The notes under the pieces: generated by a model
What the model was told of the DNA's origin: nothing
The model's database searches: none
The model's input: only the letters and a program-made list of their open reading frames with translations
NCBI RefSeq assembly: GCF_022825805.1
Contig: NZ_JAJDWC010000033.1
Span: 1 to 46,040, forward strand
Direction: 5' to 3'
Length of the DNA: 46,040 nt
DNA from: Phaeobacter sp.
GTDB taxonomy: Bacteria; Pseudomonadota; Alphaproteobacteria; Rhodobacterales; Rhodobacteraceae
Translations under genes and position numbers: made by a program
Shown here: piece by piece, positions 18,036 through 26,777 of the stretch
Numbering within the stretch: the stretch's first letter is position 1
How the letters are laid out: each line of letters begins with the position of its first letter

Positions 18036-18333
18036 TGGCTTCTTCCTCTTTCCGACTTGCCCCTCAATGTTTAATCAAATCCAAATCCCAGCGGGAGAGG
18101 TGCGGCGGGCTAGGCCCTTCTGTCCTCGGCATAGCTGACCTATCCCAATGGGTAGGAGGACCCCACCGGATTGGGGGTAAATCACAGGTTTTCGCTGCAA
18201 ATCCTGTGATGTGTGTCTATGGTAAGAGGCATATCGCAGCGCTTGGCGCAGCCGGGGAGGAGCGGATCGCCAGCGGCCCGACTCGCGAGATGGCCAGCAA
18301 GACCCCTGGGGGAACCATGACAGACAGCACGCT
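18036..18333. other. 298-bp divergent intergenic region with a short upstream ORF
   Basis: Lies between the 114-aa gene and ogt. It contains ATG at 18317 with a preceding GGGGGAA; this frame reads only ten codons (MTDSTLCRSW) and stops at 18347-18349, overlapping the ogt start in another frame. No other element recognised. Confidence 0.45.
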
Positions 18334-18795
18334 ATGCCGGAGTTGGTGATCGATAGCCCGGTCGGTCCCCTCTGCCTGACGGAGGAGGGTGGAGAGATCA
18401 CCCGGCTGACCTGGAGCCGGGGCGCAAGCGATACATCAGAGCCCACGGACCTGTTGCAGGACGCCGCCGAGCAATTGGCGGCATATTTCGACAAGCGGCT
18501 GCAGGTGTTCGATCTGCCGATGCGTGTCCATGGCAGTGCGTTCCAACGCGCGGTTTGTGCGGCAATGTCGGCGGTGCCTTTGGGTCACACGACCACCTAC
18601 GGGGATATTGCCCGCGATGTGGGGGGATCTGCCCAATCGGTCGGAACCGCCTGCGGGGCCAATCCGATCCCCATTCTGATCCCGTGCCACCGGGTTCTGG
18701 GCGCCAATGGGCTGGGTGGCTTTTCGGGGCAGGGCGGTGTGGAAACCAAAGTCCAGCTGCTGCGTCACGAAGGGGCGGCAGGTCTGTTGATATAG
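18334..18795 (+). CDS. ogt: Methylated-DNA-[protein]-cysteine S-methyltransferase
   Basis: 153-aa suicide repair protein that removes alkyl groups from O6-alkylguanine. Seen: the active-site loop IPCHRV with Cys118, the arginine-finger/HTH region FQRAVCAAMSAVPLGHTTTYGDIA, and the C-terminal LGGFSGQGGVETKVQLLRHEG. The ATG at 18334 has no Shine-Dalgarno of its own and is overlapped by a ten-codon ORF that does; translation may be coupled, or a small indel may have displaced the original start. Confidence 0.93.
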   Translation: MPELVIDSPVGPLCLTEEGGEITRLTWSRGASDTSEPTDLLQDAAEQLAAYFDKRLQVFDLPMRVHGSAFQRAVCAAMSAVPLGHTTTYGDIARDVGGSAQSVGTACGANPIPILIPCHRVLGANGLGGFSGQGGVETKVQLLRHEGAAGLLI

Positions 18796-18883
18796 ATACT
18801 GAGGCGCCCGTCACCGGGGATCGGCAGATCACAGCGATCCAGATGCGTCAGATCTGGCCCTTACCAGACCCGGTTGCTACCAG

Positions 18884-19579
18884 TCAGCTGCGCCGCTCGG
18901 GAATGATCTGTTGGGCAATGCCGACAAACAGCAGATAGACCGATGTGATCACCAGCCCCCAATGGGCCCAGCTTTCGGGATGGAAATCGACCCATGCGGC
19001 CCATCCGGCAAAGAAGGTCCAGGCGAGCGCGACCGGCAATGACACCATGCGCCAGCGCTGGGTGCGCACAGGGTGGATGAACTTCAGCGGCAAGAACATC
19101 GCCACCGCCAGGGTTGTCACCAGGATCAGGCTGGTCCAGTGGCTCGGCTCCAGCGCAAAGATCACCAGGACTGGCATGTTCCACACCCCGGGGTAACCTG
19201 AAAAGGAGTTGTCCTTCGTCTTCATCCGGGTATCGGCGTAATACATCGCGCTGCCAAAAGTGATGACGATGATCGCAAACCAACCTGTCCAGCCGCTCAT
19301 CAGTCCGGATTGAAACAGCGCAAAGGCCGGGATGAACACATAGGTCAGATAGTCGATAATCAGATCCAGCAGAACCCCGTCAAACTCCGGCGCATAGCGT
19401 TTGACTTCATAGTGGCGGGCCAGCGGGCCATCGATGCCATCCACGGCAAAGGCCACGACGAGCCAGACAAACATGAGGCTCCATTGCGCGTCGACGGCTG
19501 CCAGCATGGCCAGCATGGCAAAAACAGCACCAGTGGCGGTCAACAGATGAACAGAAAGGGCACGAAACTGAGGTGTCAT
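18884..19579 (-). CDS. pcs: Phosphatidylcholine synthase
   Basis: 231-aa integral membrane enzyme of the CDP-alcohol phosphatidyltransferase superfamily, which makes phosphatidylcholine directly from CDP-diacylglycerol and choline. Seen: the family motif in Pcs form, DGIDGPLAR ... EFDGVLLDLIID (Asp47, Asp50, Asp67, Asp72, Asp76 spacing), and about seven to eight hydrophobic helices. Direct choline-dependent Pcs is characteristic of alphaproteobacteria. The Shine-Dalgarno before the Met at 19579 is weak. It stands alone; ogt converges from the left. Confidence 0.92.
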   Translation of the reverse strand: MTPQFRALSVHLLTATGAVFAMLAMLAAVDAQWSLMFVWLVVAFAVDGIDGPLARHYEVKRYAPEFDGVLLDLIIDYLTYVFIPAFALFQSGLMSGWTGWFAIIVITFGSAMYYADTRMKTKDNSFSGYPGVWNMPVLVIFALEPSHWTSLILVTTLAVAMFLPLKFIHPVRTQRWRMVSLPVALAWTFFAGWAAWVDFHPESWAHWGLVITSVYLLFVGIAQQIIPERRS

Positions 19580-19750
19580 ACCACTCTGATGGCGAATTTC
19601 GTGATCCCCCGCAAGCGTTCAATCCGAAAACCTCGACAAACCGGCGGTTTTTCGAGTGCGGGTGTCGCGGTTACTCTGACGCCGTCGCTGCCTGTCGTGT
19701 CACAGGCTCTGATCGGCATAGGCCATGGTGCCGACTGGGCCAACTGTAGG

Positions 19751-19840
19751 GCGGGCTGTGCAAGGCTTGCCTGTGCAGAGCTGGCCTGTGCAGGGCTGAC
19801 CTGTGTTGATCTGCCCTTTGCGGATCTGCGCGCCGCAGGT
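19751..19840 (+). repeat. 15-bp tandem repeat tract (LACxD-type), copy 2
   Basis: Within the 344-bp gap 19580-19923, which holds no supported gene. Contiguous 15-bp units start at 19766, 19781, 19796, 19811 and 19826, with a degenerate one at 19751. The unit consensus is CTG RCC TGT GYR GAT; in one frame it reads L-A-C-A-E, L-A-C-A-G, L-T-C-V-D, L-P-F-A-D, resembling the A(D/N)LxX register of pentapeptide-repeat proteins. The frame has no proper start or Shine-Dalgarno. It shares its unit with the tract at 3391-3450 in the opposite orientation. Confidence 0.85.
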
Positions 19841-19895
19841 TGATGGTGGGTGCTCAACGTTGCGGGATCAAACCAGCGGTCTCAGATAAGGACGC

Positions 19896-19924
19896 AAAAA
19901 AACGCTCAGCCCAGTGGCCGCTGT
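19896..19924 (-). terminator. Candidate terminator of the 122-aa gene
   Basis: Immediately after the minus-strand stop at 19924 the transcript could fold CAGC..CC/GG..GCTG and then reads AGCG followed by seven T residues. The stem is imperfect, so the call is moderate. Confidence 0.45.
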
Positions 19925-20292
19925 CACATAAATGTCAGCCGGTCCTGAAACAGGCTTGCTGTGATGGCTCTGGTTTCGATCTGGCGCAGCGCGTCTTGTG
20001 CTGACATCTGCGGCACCTGCTGTGCCGTCGACTGGGGCTTTTGCAACTGCGCATCGACCGGAGCAAACTCACCTTTGGCGGCGCGTTCTGCGTGTTGGAC
20101 CGACCAGTCCGAGACGCTGTTTGACAATGCGCCAATGGTGCTGTGTGGCGGGATGCGCCCGGGCTGTACAGGCGCGCGATTGGGATCGCCAATATCAGAG
20201 GTGCTGGCATGGGCCGCACCAGAGGTGACAGGGGAGTAAGGGGCCGCAAGCGGTGCCCCTGCCATACGGGCAGTTTGGGTAATGCTTGTCAT
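19924..20292 (-). CDS. Small protein of unknown function (122 aa)
   Basis: 122-aa Ala-, Gln- and Pro-rich protein without signal peptide or membrane segment. The N-terminal half looks disordered; the C-terminal part (MSAQDALRQIETRAITASLFQDRL) is likely helical. I do not recognise a family. The Met at 20292 was chosen because AGAAGGA lies eight bases upstream. An inverted repeat TTAACC/GGTTAA sits 50 bp before the start. Its 3' end meets a T-rich candidate terminator. It follows xerC on the same strand by about 160 bp. Confidence 0.68.
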   Translation of the reverse strand: MTSITQTARMAGAPLAAPYSPVTSGAAHASTSDIGDPNRAPVQPGRIPPHSTIGALSNSVSDWSVQHAERAAKGEFAPVDAQLQKPQSTAQQVPQMSAQDALRQIETRAITASLFQDRLTFM

Positions 20293-20341
20293 GGTGACAT
20301 CCTTCTGGATTTTCTGTTCACGCAAGGGAAACAATGCCGCA

Positions 20342-20362
20342 TTAACCTTGATATCGGGTTAA
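20342..20362. promoter_or_regulatory. Inverted repeat TTAACC-N9-GGTTAA upstream of the 122-aa gene
   Basis: Perfect six-base half sites with a nine-base AT-rich centre (TTGATATCG), 50 bp upstream of the minus-strand start at 20292. It is a possible operator. The half-site spacing does not match the TTAA-N7-TTAA CtrA box. Confidence 0.4.
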
Positions 20363-20453
20363 GGCGTGCGTGCGCTGCCCGCTGGAACCGTAAAAGTTGC
20401 AGAAGTTCCGGCGTTTGACCGACTTTTGGAGAAGGCACCACGGGCCGCATCAC

Positions 20454-21401
20454 TCAGGCTTTGGGATGTGCCCGATCATAAACATCCATCAAATGCGCGG
20501 TATCGACCGCCGTATAGGCCTGGGTCGTGGACAAAGACGCATGGCCCAGCAGTTCCTGGATCGCGCGCAAATCGCCACCTGCCTCCAGCAGATGCGTCGC
20601 GAAACTGTGGCGCAGCGCATGGGGCGTGGCGGTTGCCGGCAGACCCAGCTGGGCCCGCGCCTGGGCCATGGCGGTGCGGATCATCCGCCCATTCAGCGCG
20701 CCACCGCGCACGCCACGGAACAAGGGTTTGTCCTGCTCCACCGGAAACGGGCAGAGCTGAAGGTAGCGTTCGACCGCCGCTTTGGCGGCAGGCAGAACCG
20801 GCACAATCCGCTCTTTGTCGCCCTTGCCGGTGATGCGCAGCACATTGGGCAGCGGGGTGTCGCCCCCAGTGAGGCCGAGCGCCTCTGAAATGCGCAAGCC
20901 ACAGCCATAGAGCAAGGTCACAACCGCCACATCGCGGGCGGCGACCCAATCGGTCGTGGACTGATGTTCCACGGTTTCGATCATCGCCAGCGCAGCATCC
21001 TGCGCCAGAGGTCGGGGCAGTTTCTTTTGAAACTTCGGACTGCGGGCGGACAGCACCGCTGTTGGTTCGAACCCGTGCCTGTCGGCCAGCCAGGTGTAGA
21101 AGCTTTTGACCGCAGAGAGTTTGCGTGCAAGCGAGCGGGCGCTGGTGCCGGTGGCGCGAGAGGCCGCCATCCAGGCACGCATGTCAGCGGTGTGGATCTC
21201 CGCCAAGGCGCCCAGACCTTGCGGTCCGCCAAAATGCTGGGTCATGAACGCCAAAAACTCCACCACATCCCCGCGATAGGCGGTCAGCGTGTTCTCGGCG
21301 GCATCCCGCAGGGCGCTGAGATGCGCAAGCCATTGTTCCAACGCATCCCGGCACGCGGGTGAAATCATCAGGGCCTGCGCCGATGAGCTGGCGCGGCTCA
21401 C
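20454..21401 (-). CDS. xerC: Tyrosine recombinase XerC
   Basis: 315-aa site-specific recombinase that resolves chromosome dimers at dif with XerD. N-terminal core-binding SAM-like domain (about 15-110) and a catalytic domain with Arg170 (GCGLRISEALGL), Lys in GKGDKER (193/196), His261 and Arg264 (HALRHSFATHLL), His287 (LLGHASLSTTQ) and nucleophile Tyr296. The GTG start overlaps the DUF484 stop (GTGA), and DUF484-xerC is a known proteobacterial gene pair, which favours XerC over XerD. Confidence 0.95.
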   Translation of the reverse strand: MSRASSSAQALMISPACRDALEQWLAHLSALRDAAENTLTAYRGDVVEFLAFMTQHFGGPQGLGALAEIHTADMRAWMAASRATGTSARSLARKLSAVKSFYTWLADRHGFEPTAVLSARSPKFQKKLPRPLAQDAALAMIETVEHQSTTDWVAARDVAVVTLLYGCGLRISEALGLTGGDTPLPNVLRITGKGDKERIVPVLPAAKAAVERYLQLCPFPVEQDKPLFRGVRGGALNGRMIRTAMAQARAQLGLPATATPHALRHSFATHLLEAGGDLRAIQELLGHASLSTTQAYTAVDTAHLMDVYDRAHPKA

Positions 21402-22120
21402 GACAGCCAGTGGCGCATGGAGCGTTCGAACACGCCAGCAAAAAACGCCAGCAGATCGGTGCCATGCTGTGGGGTGAATTGATGGGGATCTTCCGATCCC
21501 AGAACCAGCAGGCTCGGCAAGCGACCTTCGCCCAGATCCAGCCGCAGGCAGGCCTCGGAGCGAATGAAATCGGCCTTTTCGCCGTGGATCCGCGCAGCAC
21601 CGCTGTGCAGCTGGCGCAGCGTGACCTGCCGATCGGATCGGTCGGGCCTGTCATATCCGGTCTGGCTCTGCAAATGCTGGGCCACAAACCCTGGTTCTAC
21701 GATCTTCAGCACCTGATCCAGCCGCTGCAGACCCGCGTCCTGCTCAGCGTTGGCGGTTTCCAACACCAGCGTCACACTGTCGACACGGAGAATTTCGGCC
21801 AGTTCCCCGCCCAGATTGGCCAGATAGCTTTCGAAATCCATCGGATCCAGCAGCCGCAAAACTGCGCGGTGGATCTGATTGGTGCCCGCAAGGTTTTCAT
21901 AGGCCGCCGCAATCACCGAACGATGGGTGTCCTCCAGCCGGTCCAGCCGGGCCTCCATGCGTTCCATCGCGATGCCGCGCAGGTCGACAATATTGGAGCC
22001 CATGGACCGTTCGTTTGCGCTCACCAGCGCATTCATGACGCGTTGATCATCCAGCAACGCATCGGGTTTCGCCAGGATCGCCTGACGCAGGCTATCGTCG
22101 AGTTCTGCCGTCTTAGTCAT
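21398..22120 (-). CDS. DUF484 family protein
   Basis: 240-aa protein of the DUF484 family, predicted to adopt a GAF-like fold in its C-terminal half, with an N-terminal helical segment rich in RLDRLEDTHRSVI-like heptads (possible coiled coil, about 45-90). Biochemical function unknown. It sits directly upstream of xerC with a four-base overlap, the usual context. The Met at 22120 was chosen as the first residue of the conserved region; a 43-residue upstream extension is not credible. Confidence 0.88.
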   Translation of the reverse strand: MTKTAELDDSLRQAILAKPDALLDDQRVMNALVSANERSMGSNIVDLRGIAMERMEARLDRLEDTHRSVIAAAYENLAGTNQIHRAVLRLLDPMDFESYLANLGGELAEILRVDSVTLVLETANAEQDAGLQRLDQVLKIVEPGFVAQHLQSQTGYDRPDRSDRQVTLRQLHSGAARIHGEKADFIRSEACLRLDLGEGRLPSLLVLGSEDPHQFTPQHGTDLLAFFAGVFERSMRHWLS

Positions 22121-22260
22121 GTTCTGCTCTGTTTGACCTCTGCTGGGTTTTGCGAGCGTTATAACATGTGAAACCACGAATGGTGGCAAAAATTTACGGC
22201 CGCGATCAGACCGCGGCAGCGCCGCGTCTGGCCAAACCCACGATGGCATCCGCAGACATG

Positions 22261-22288
22261 AAAAAGGGCCGCCAAACAGGCCGCCCTT
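22261..22288 (-). terminator. Rho-independent terminator of the transaldolase-like gene
   Basis: Minus-strand AAAGGGC-G-GCC / GGC-G-GCCCTTT with loop TGTTT and a trailing T run (plus-strand AAAAA at 22261-22265). It lies about 40 bp after the stop at 22330 and separates that gene from DUF484-xerC. Confidence 0.8.
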
Positions 22289-22329
22289 TGCTAATTGCGA
22301 AACGGTTTCTGACCGTCGGTTTCTGGCCG

Positions 22330-22983
22330 TTACAGGATCTTGATGTTGGCCGCTTTGATGTCGGCCAGGAACGCATCCAGGCCTTTGTCGGTCAGCGGGT
22401 GGTTGATCATCGCCTTGATCACGGCAGGCGGGGCGGTGATCACGTCGGCACCGATGCGAGCGCTTTCCAGAACATGGTTTGCGTTGCGGATCGACGCGGC
22501 GAGGATTTCCGTTTCAAACCCGTAGTTGTCGTAGATGGTGCGGATGTCTGCGATCAGATCCATACCATCCAGGTTGATGTCATCCAGACGGCCGATGAAG
22601 GGCGAAATGAAGGTTGCGCCTGCCTTGGCCGCCAGCAGCGCCTGGTTGGCAGAGAAGCACAGGGTGACATTGACCATATGCCCTTCGTCGGTCAGCGTCT
22701 TACACGCCTGCAGCCCGTCCCAGGTCAACGGCACTTTCACTGCGATGTTGTCGGCGATTTTGACCAGCTTGCGCCCTTCGGCGATCATGGTTTCAGCATC
22801 GGTTGCGGTGACCTCTGCGGAAACCGGACCATCGACCAGATCACAGATTTCCTTGGTCACTTCGATGATGTCGCGACCGGATTTCTTGATCAGGGAGGGA
22901 TTGGTGGTCACACCATCCACCATGCCCAGTGCATTCAGCTCGGCAATGGCGTCGATTTCGGCAGTGTCTACGAAGAATTTCAT
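22330..22983 (-). CDS. fsa: Transaldolase / fructose-6-phosphate aldolase family protein
   Basis: 217-aa class I aldolase of the small transaldolase (TalC/FSA) subfamily. Seen: [10 protein letters not shown] start, [10 protein letters not shown], the Schiff-base Lys83 in [15 protein letters not shown], and the ASIRN and [15 protein letters not shown] blocks. The length fits the 210-220 aa FSA/TalC group, which may act as a transaldolase or as a fructose-6-phosphate aldolase; sequence alone does not separate these. AGAGGA precedes the start. Divergent from priA. Confidence 0.92.
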   Translation of the reverse strand: MKFFVDTAEIDAIAELNALGMVDGVTTNPSLIKKSGRDIIEVTKEICDLVDGPVSAEVTATDAETMIAEGRKLVKIADNIAVKVPLTWDGLQACKTLTDEGHMVNVTLCFSANQALLAAKAGATFISPFIGRLDDINLDGMDLIADIRTIYDNYGFETEILAASIRNANHVLESARIGADVITAPPAVIKAMINHPLTDKGLDAFLADIKAANIKIL

Positions 22984-23160
22984 CGGCTAGGGTCCTCTGG
23001 ATGGGTTGGCCTCGTTTGCGCTAGCCTTTACCTGAAGGCGCAGGGTTTAAAAACCCCCGTGACGTCCCTGCGACGGTCCCGTGGCGGACCCGTAGCGGGG
23101 GCGCGGGCGGGCTGCGGTGGGCTCCGGGCTCTCCAGGTGCAACAACGAAAGGCGAACCGC

Positions 23161-25356
23161 GTGCAGGAGCAGGCATTTTTTCACGAAGGCGAAAGGGTTG
23201 GCGTTCTGACCACGCAGCCGCTGGATCGCGTTCTGGACTACCGCGCGCCAGAAGGCGGTTGCCATCTGGGTGCCTATGTCGAGGTGCCGCTGGGGCCGCG
23301 CCGGGTTCTTGGGGTGATCTGGGGGCCGGGCGCAGGCGATTTCGATTCGGCCAAACTGCGCCCTGTGAACCGTGTGCTGGATGTGGCCCCGATGCGCGAT
23401 GAGATGCGCCAGTTTCTGACCAAATCAGCGGATTACACCCTGACCCCGCTGCCTGCGATGCTGCGTCTGGCAACACGGGCGCCGGGATTGTCTGATCCGG
23501 TCTCTATGCGCAAGGTGCTGCGCCCGACCCAAACGCTGCCCGATCGCATGACCGATGCGCGACAGCGGGTGCTCAATGCGGTTGAAGAGTATGGTGGTCT
23601 GGCCTTCACCGCCAAAGAGCTTGCTGATTTGGCCGGTGTCACCACTTCGGTGATCAAAGGCCTGGTGAAACAGGATGTGCTGCGCGAGGAAGACGCGCCG
23701 CGGGATCTGCCCTATCCGCGCCTAGACCCGGATCGACCCGGCAAATCCCTGACCGAAGATCAGGCGGCAGCGGCGGCGGCACTGGATCAGGGCGTGGCCA
23801 GCGGGCGCTATGGCACAACGCTGCTGAAAGGTGTCACAGGTTCTGGCAAAACCGAAGTCTACTTGGAAGCGGTGGCCGCCGCGCTGCGGGCCGGGCGTCA
23901 GGCGCTGGTGCTGCTGCCGGAAATTGCCCTGACGGCGGAGTTCCTGAAACGGGTGGAGCAACGCTTTGGGGCGACCCCGGCGGAATGGCACTCAGGCGCG
24001 ACCATGACCGAACGGCGCCGGGTCTGGCGCATGGTGGGACAGGGGCAGGCGCAATTGGTGATCGGCGCGCGCTCGGCGCTGTTTCTGCCCTATCAGAACC
24101 TTGGCCTGATCATCGTGGATGAGGAACACGACACCTCGTACAAACAAGACGATGGCGTCTGCTACAATGCCCGCGATATGGCGGTGTTGCGGGCGGCGAT
24201 GTGTTCGGCGCAGGTGGTATTGGCCTCTGCGACCCCGTCGCTGGAGACATGGGCCAATGCGGAGGCGGGCAAATACAACCGTCTTGATCTCAAATCCCGG
24301 TTCGGGGCGTCGGTGCTGCCTGATATGCGCGCCATCGACATGCGTGCCGAACAGCTCGCGCCCTCCACCTGGATCTCGCCCACCCTGCGTGCGGCAATGG
24401 CCACCCGTCTGGAGAAGGGTGAGCAATCGCTCCTGTTTCTCAATCGCCGCGGCTTTGCGCCGGTGACGATCTGTCGGGCCTGTGGCGGCCATGTCACCTG
24501 TGATCATTGTGATGCTCGCATGGTCGAGCACCGGTTCCTGAAACGGTTGATGTGTCACCAATGCGGGGAGACAAAACCGGTCCCGGAAGTCTGCCCAACC
24601 TGCCATGTCGAGGGCAAGATGGCGCCGGTTGGCCCGGGTATCGAACGGCTCGGCGAAGAGGCGGCGACCCTGTTCCCCGAAGCTCGTATCGCTGTTCTGT
24701 CCTCCGATCTCTTTGGTTCGGCCCGCGCCCTGAAGGCCCGTATCGAAGAAATTGCCGTTGGTGAGGCCGACATCGTCTTGGGCACGCAGCTGGTGGCGAA
24801 GGGGCACAATTTTCCGCTGCTGACGCTTGTGGGGGTGATTGACGCAGACCTTGGGCTGCAGGGCGCTGATCTGCGTGCCGCCGAGCGCACGTTTCAACTG
24901 ATGCGACAGGTCGCTGGGCGCGCCGGGCGGGCCGAAAAGCCGGGCGAGGCGCTGATGCAGACGTTTCAGCCAGAACATCCGGTGATCCGGGCGATCCTGT
25001 CTGGCGACGAGGAGGCATTCTGGCAGGCCGAAGCGCGTGAACGCCAGGCCGCGGGCATGCCGCCCTACGGCCGTATGGCGGGCATCATCCTGTCGGGGCC
25101 CGATCTGCCTGCGGTCACCGATCTGGGGATTTCGCTTGCCCGCAACGATGGTCCGCTGCGCCAGATCGGGGCGCAGGTGTTCGGCCCGGCTCCGGCGCCG
25201 ATTGCGCGCATTCGCGGCCGCCATCGTCTGCGTCTGCTGATCAAAGCCGCCAAAGGCGTGCCGCTGCAGGATGCGATTTCGAAATGGATCCGGCCGGTCC
25301 GCCTGAAAGGTGATATGCGGCTGAGCGTCGATATCGATCCGCAAAGTTTCCTCTGA
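23161..25356 (+). CDS. priA: Primosomal protein N' (replication restart helicase PriA)
   Basis: 731-aa 3'-5' DNA helicase that reloads the replisome at stalled forks. Seen: 3' DNA-binding domain at the N terminus (RVGVLTTQPLDRVLDY), Walker A GVTGSGKTEVY (about residues 223-233), DEEH Walker B, the eight-cysteine zinc region (CRACGGHVTCDHC ... CHQCGETKPVPEVCPTC), and helicase motifs GTQLVAKGHNFPLLTLVGV and QVAGRAGRAEKPG. The GTG at 23161 was chosen for its AAAGG about nine bases upstream and because the protein then begins at the usual point; the open frame continues far upstream only antisense to the aldolase. Confidence 0.95.
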   Translation: MQEQAFFHEGERVGVLTTQPLDRVLDYRAPEGGCHLGAYVEVPLGPRRVLGVIWGPGAGDFDSAKLRPVNRVLDVAPMRDEMRQFLTKSADYTLTPLPAMLRLATRAPGLSDPVSMRKVLRPTQTLPDRMTDARQRVLNAVEEYGGLAFTAKELADLAGVTTSVIKGLVKQDVLREEDAPRDLPYPRLDPDRPGKSLTEDQAAAAAALDQGVASGRYGTTLLKGVTGSGKTEVYLEAVAAALRAGRQALVLLPEIALTAEFLKRVEQRFGATPAEWHSGATMTERRRVWRMVGQGQAQLVIGARSALFLPYQNLGLIIVDEEHDTSYKQDDGVCYNARDMAVLRAAMCSAQVVLASATPSLETWANAEAGKYNRLDLKSRFGASVLPDMRAIDMRAEQLAPSTWISPTLRAAMATRLEKGEQSLLFLNRRGFAPVTICRACGGHVTCDHCDARMVEHRFLKRLMCHQCGETKPVPEVCPTCHVEGKMAPVGPGIERLGEEAATLFPEARIAVLSSDLFGSARALKARIEEIAVGEADIVLGTQLVAKGHNFPLLTLVGVIDADLGLQGADLRAAERTFQLMRQVAGRAGRAEKPGEALMQTFQPEHPVIRAILSGDEEAFWQAEARERQAAGMPPYGRMAGIILSGPDLPAVTDLGISLARNDGPLRQIGAQVFGPAPAPIARIRGRHRLRLLIKAAKGVPLQDAISKWIRPVRLKGDMRLSVDIDPQSFL

Positions 25357-25448
25357 TCTCGCAGCAGGCCCCCGTGCATCAGCGCAGATCTTATGTGCAG
25401 CGGGATTTTATGCTCGCCACTCTGCCACAATCGGCGTAGAGCGAAGCT

Positions 25449-26684
25449 ATGTTTAAACCTGTTTCCACCGAGTCCGCTGGCGCGCTGCCATTTTGGCGCC
25501 GACCCACCGCGCTGTTGTTTGTGATGGCGTTGACCATGCCGATTGCTTTCAACACATGGTCTGCCCTGCTGAATAACTTCGTGATTGAGGCCGCCCAGTT
25601 CGATGGCGCTGACATCGGTCTGTTGCACACAGTGCGCGAAATCCCGGGCTTTCTCGCCATCGGTGTGATCGCCGTGATCCTCTTTGTGCGCGAACAGGTG
25701 TTGGGGCTGGTCTCTTTGGCGATGCTCGGCGCCGCAACCGCCGTGACTGCCTGGTTTCCCAGCCTCGGTGGCATTCTTGTGGTTACCCTGCTCAGCTCGA
25801 TCGGGTTTCACTACTATGAAACGGTGAACCAGTCGCTGCAGCTGCAATGGTTGCCAAAGGCAAGGGCGCCACAGATCCTGGGATGGTTGGTTGCTGCCGG
25901 ATCGGGCGCGACCCTGGTGGTCTACGGGCTGATCGCGCTGCTGTGGGAGCCTTTGGGGCTGACTTACAATATGGTCTTCATGCTCTCGGGCGGGTTGACC
26001 GTGGGTCTGGCGCTGTTCTGCATGGTCGCTTATCCGCAATTCGACGCGCCCCATCCGCAGACCAAGAAACTGATCCTGCGGCGGCGGTATTGGCTGTATT
26101 ATGCGCTGCAATTCATGGCCGGTGCCCGGCGGCAGATCTTTGTCGTTTTTGCAGGCTTCATGATGGTCGAAAAATTCGGCTTCGACGTTCATGAGCTCAC
26201 CGGTCTGTACCTGATCAATCTTGTCATCAACATTCTGGTGGCGCCGCTCTTGGGGCGCGCGGTTGGTCACTTTGGTGAACGGCGGACATTGGTCTTTGAA
26301 TACGCGGGGCTTGCCATCGTGTTTGCGGCCTACGGCGGGCTGTACTGGTTCAGCTGGGGCGTGATGCTGGCGGGTGTGTTGTATGTGGTGGATCACATTC
26401 TGTTTGCCCTGGCGCTGGCACTGAAAACCTATTTCCAGAAGATCGCCGATCCATCGGATATTGCACCAACAGCGGCCGTGGCATTTACCATCAACCACAT
26501 CGCTGCGGTCTTCCTGCCGGTGTTTCTGGGGCTCTTGTGGGTCGTCTCCCCGGCGGCGGTGTTTGCCCTGGCGGCCTGTATGGCGCTTGGCTCGCTGTGT
26601 CTGGCGCTGTTGATCCCGCGCCACCCGGAACCGGGGAATGAGACGATCTTTGCGCAATGGCGCCGCGCCGAGCCTGCCAACTGA
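25449..26684 (+). CDS. MFS transporter
   Basis: 411-aa integral membrane protein with about twelve hydrophobic helices and the central cytoplasmic loop (FDAPHPQTKKLILRRRYWLYY) typical of major facilitator permeases. It has a GHFGERRTLVF loop resembling the MFS motif A between helices 8 and 9. Substrate unknown. No operon partner; priA ends 92 bp before it and prmA begins about 90 bp after. Confidence 0.85.
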   Translation: MFKPVSTESAGALPFWRRPTALLFVMALTMPIAFNTWSALLNNFVIEAAQFDGADIGLLHTVREIPGFLAIGVIAVILFVREQVLGLVSLAMLGAATAVTAWFPSLGGILVVTLLSSIGFHYYETVNQSLQLQWLPKARAPQILGWLVAAGSGATLVVYGLIALLWEPLGLTYNMVFMLSGGLTVGLALFCMVAYPQFDAPHPQTKKLILRRRYWLYYALQFMAGARRQIFVVFAGFMMVEKFGFDVHELTGLYLINLVINILVAPLLGRAVGHFGERRTLVFEYAGLAIVFAAYGGLYWFSWGVMLAGVLYVVDHILFALALALKTYFQKIADPSDIAPTAAVAFTINHIAAVFLPVFLGLLWVVSPAAVFALAACMALGSLCLALLIPRHPEPGNETIFAQWRRAEPAN

Positions 26685-26777
26685 TCCCGGAACGGCAGGC
26701 CAACAACGACACCTCTGCCCCTTGACCTAAGGCGCAGAGCAGCCTACCCGCAGGGCAACCTTTGTGCGGAGACAAAC

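Noticed and set aside
19310..19843. Possible pentapeptide-repeat protein containing the second 15-bp tract
   Set aside because: Most of that frame is antisense to pcs, there is no ribosome site, and only five to six pentads exist, too few for a stable pentapeptide beta-helix. Kept as a repeat, not as a gene.
21060..21080. GGTTCGAACCC-like sequence resembling a tRNA T-arm
   Set aside because: It lies inside xerC coding sequence and has no acceptor, D or anticodon arms around it. No tRNA was found in the window.
22168..23160. Upstream extension of the priA frame by about 330 codons
   Set aside because: This part runs antisense through the transaldolase-like gene. PriA similarity begins at the GTG at 23161, which has its own Shine-Dalgarno.
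25065..26657. 530-codon minus-strand open frame
   Set aside because: Antisense to the priA end and the MFS permease, whose twelve hydrophobic segments are on the plus strand.
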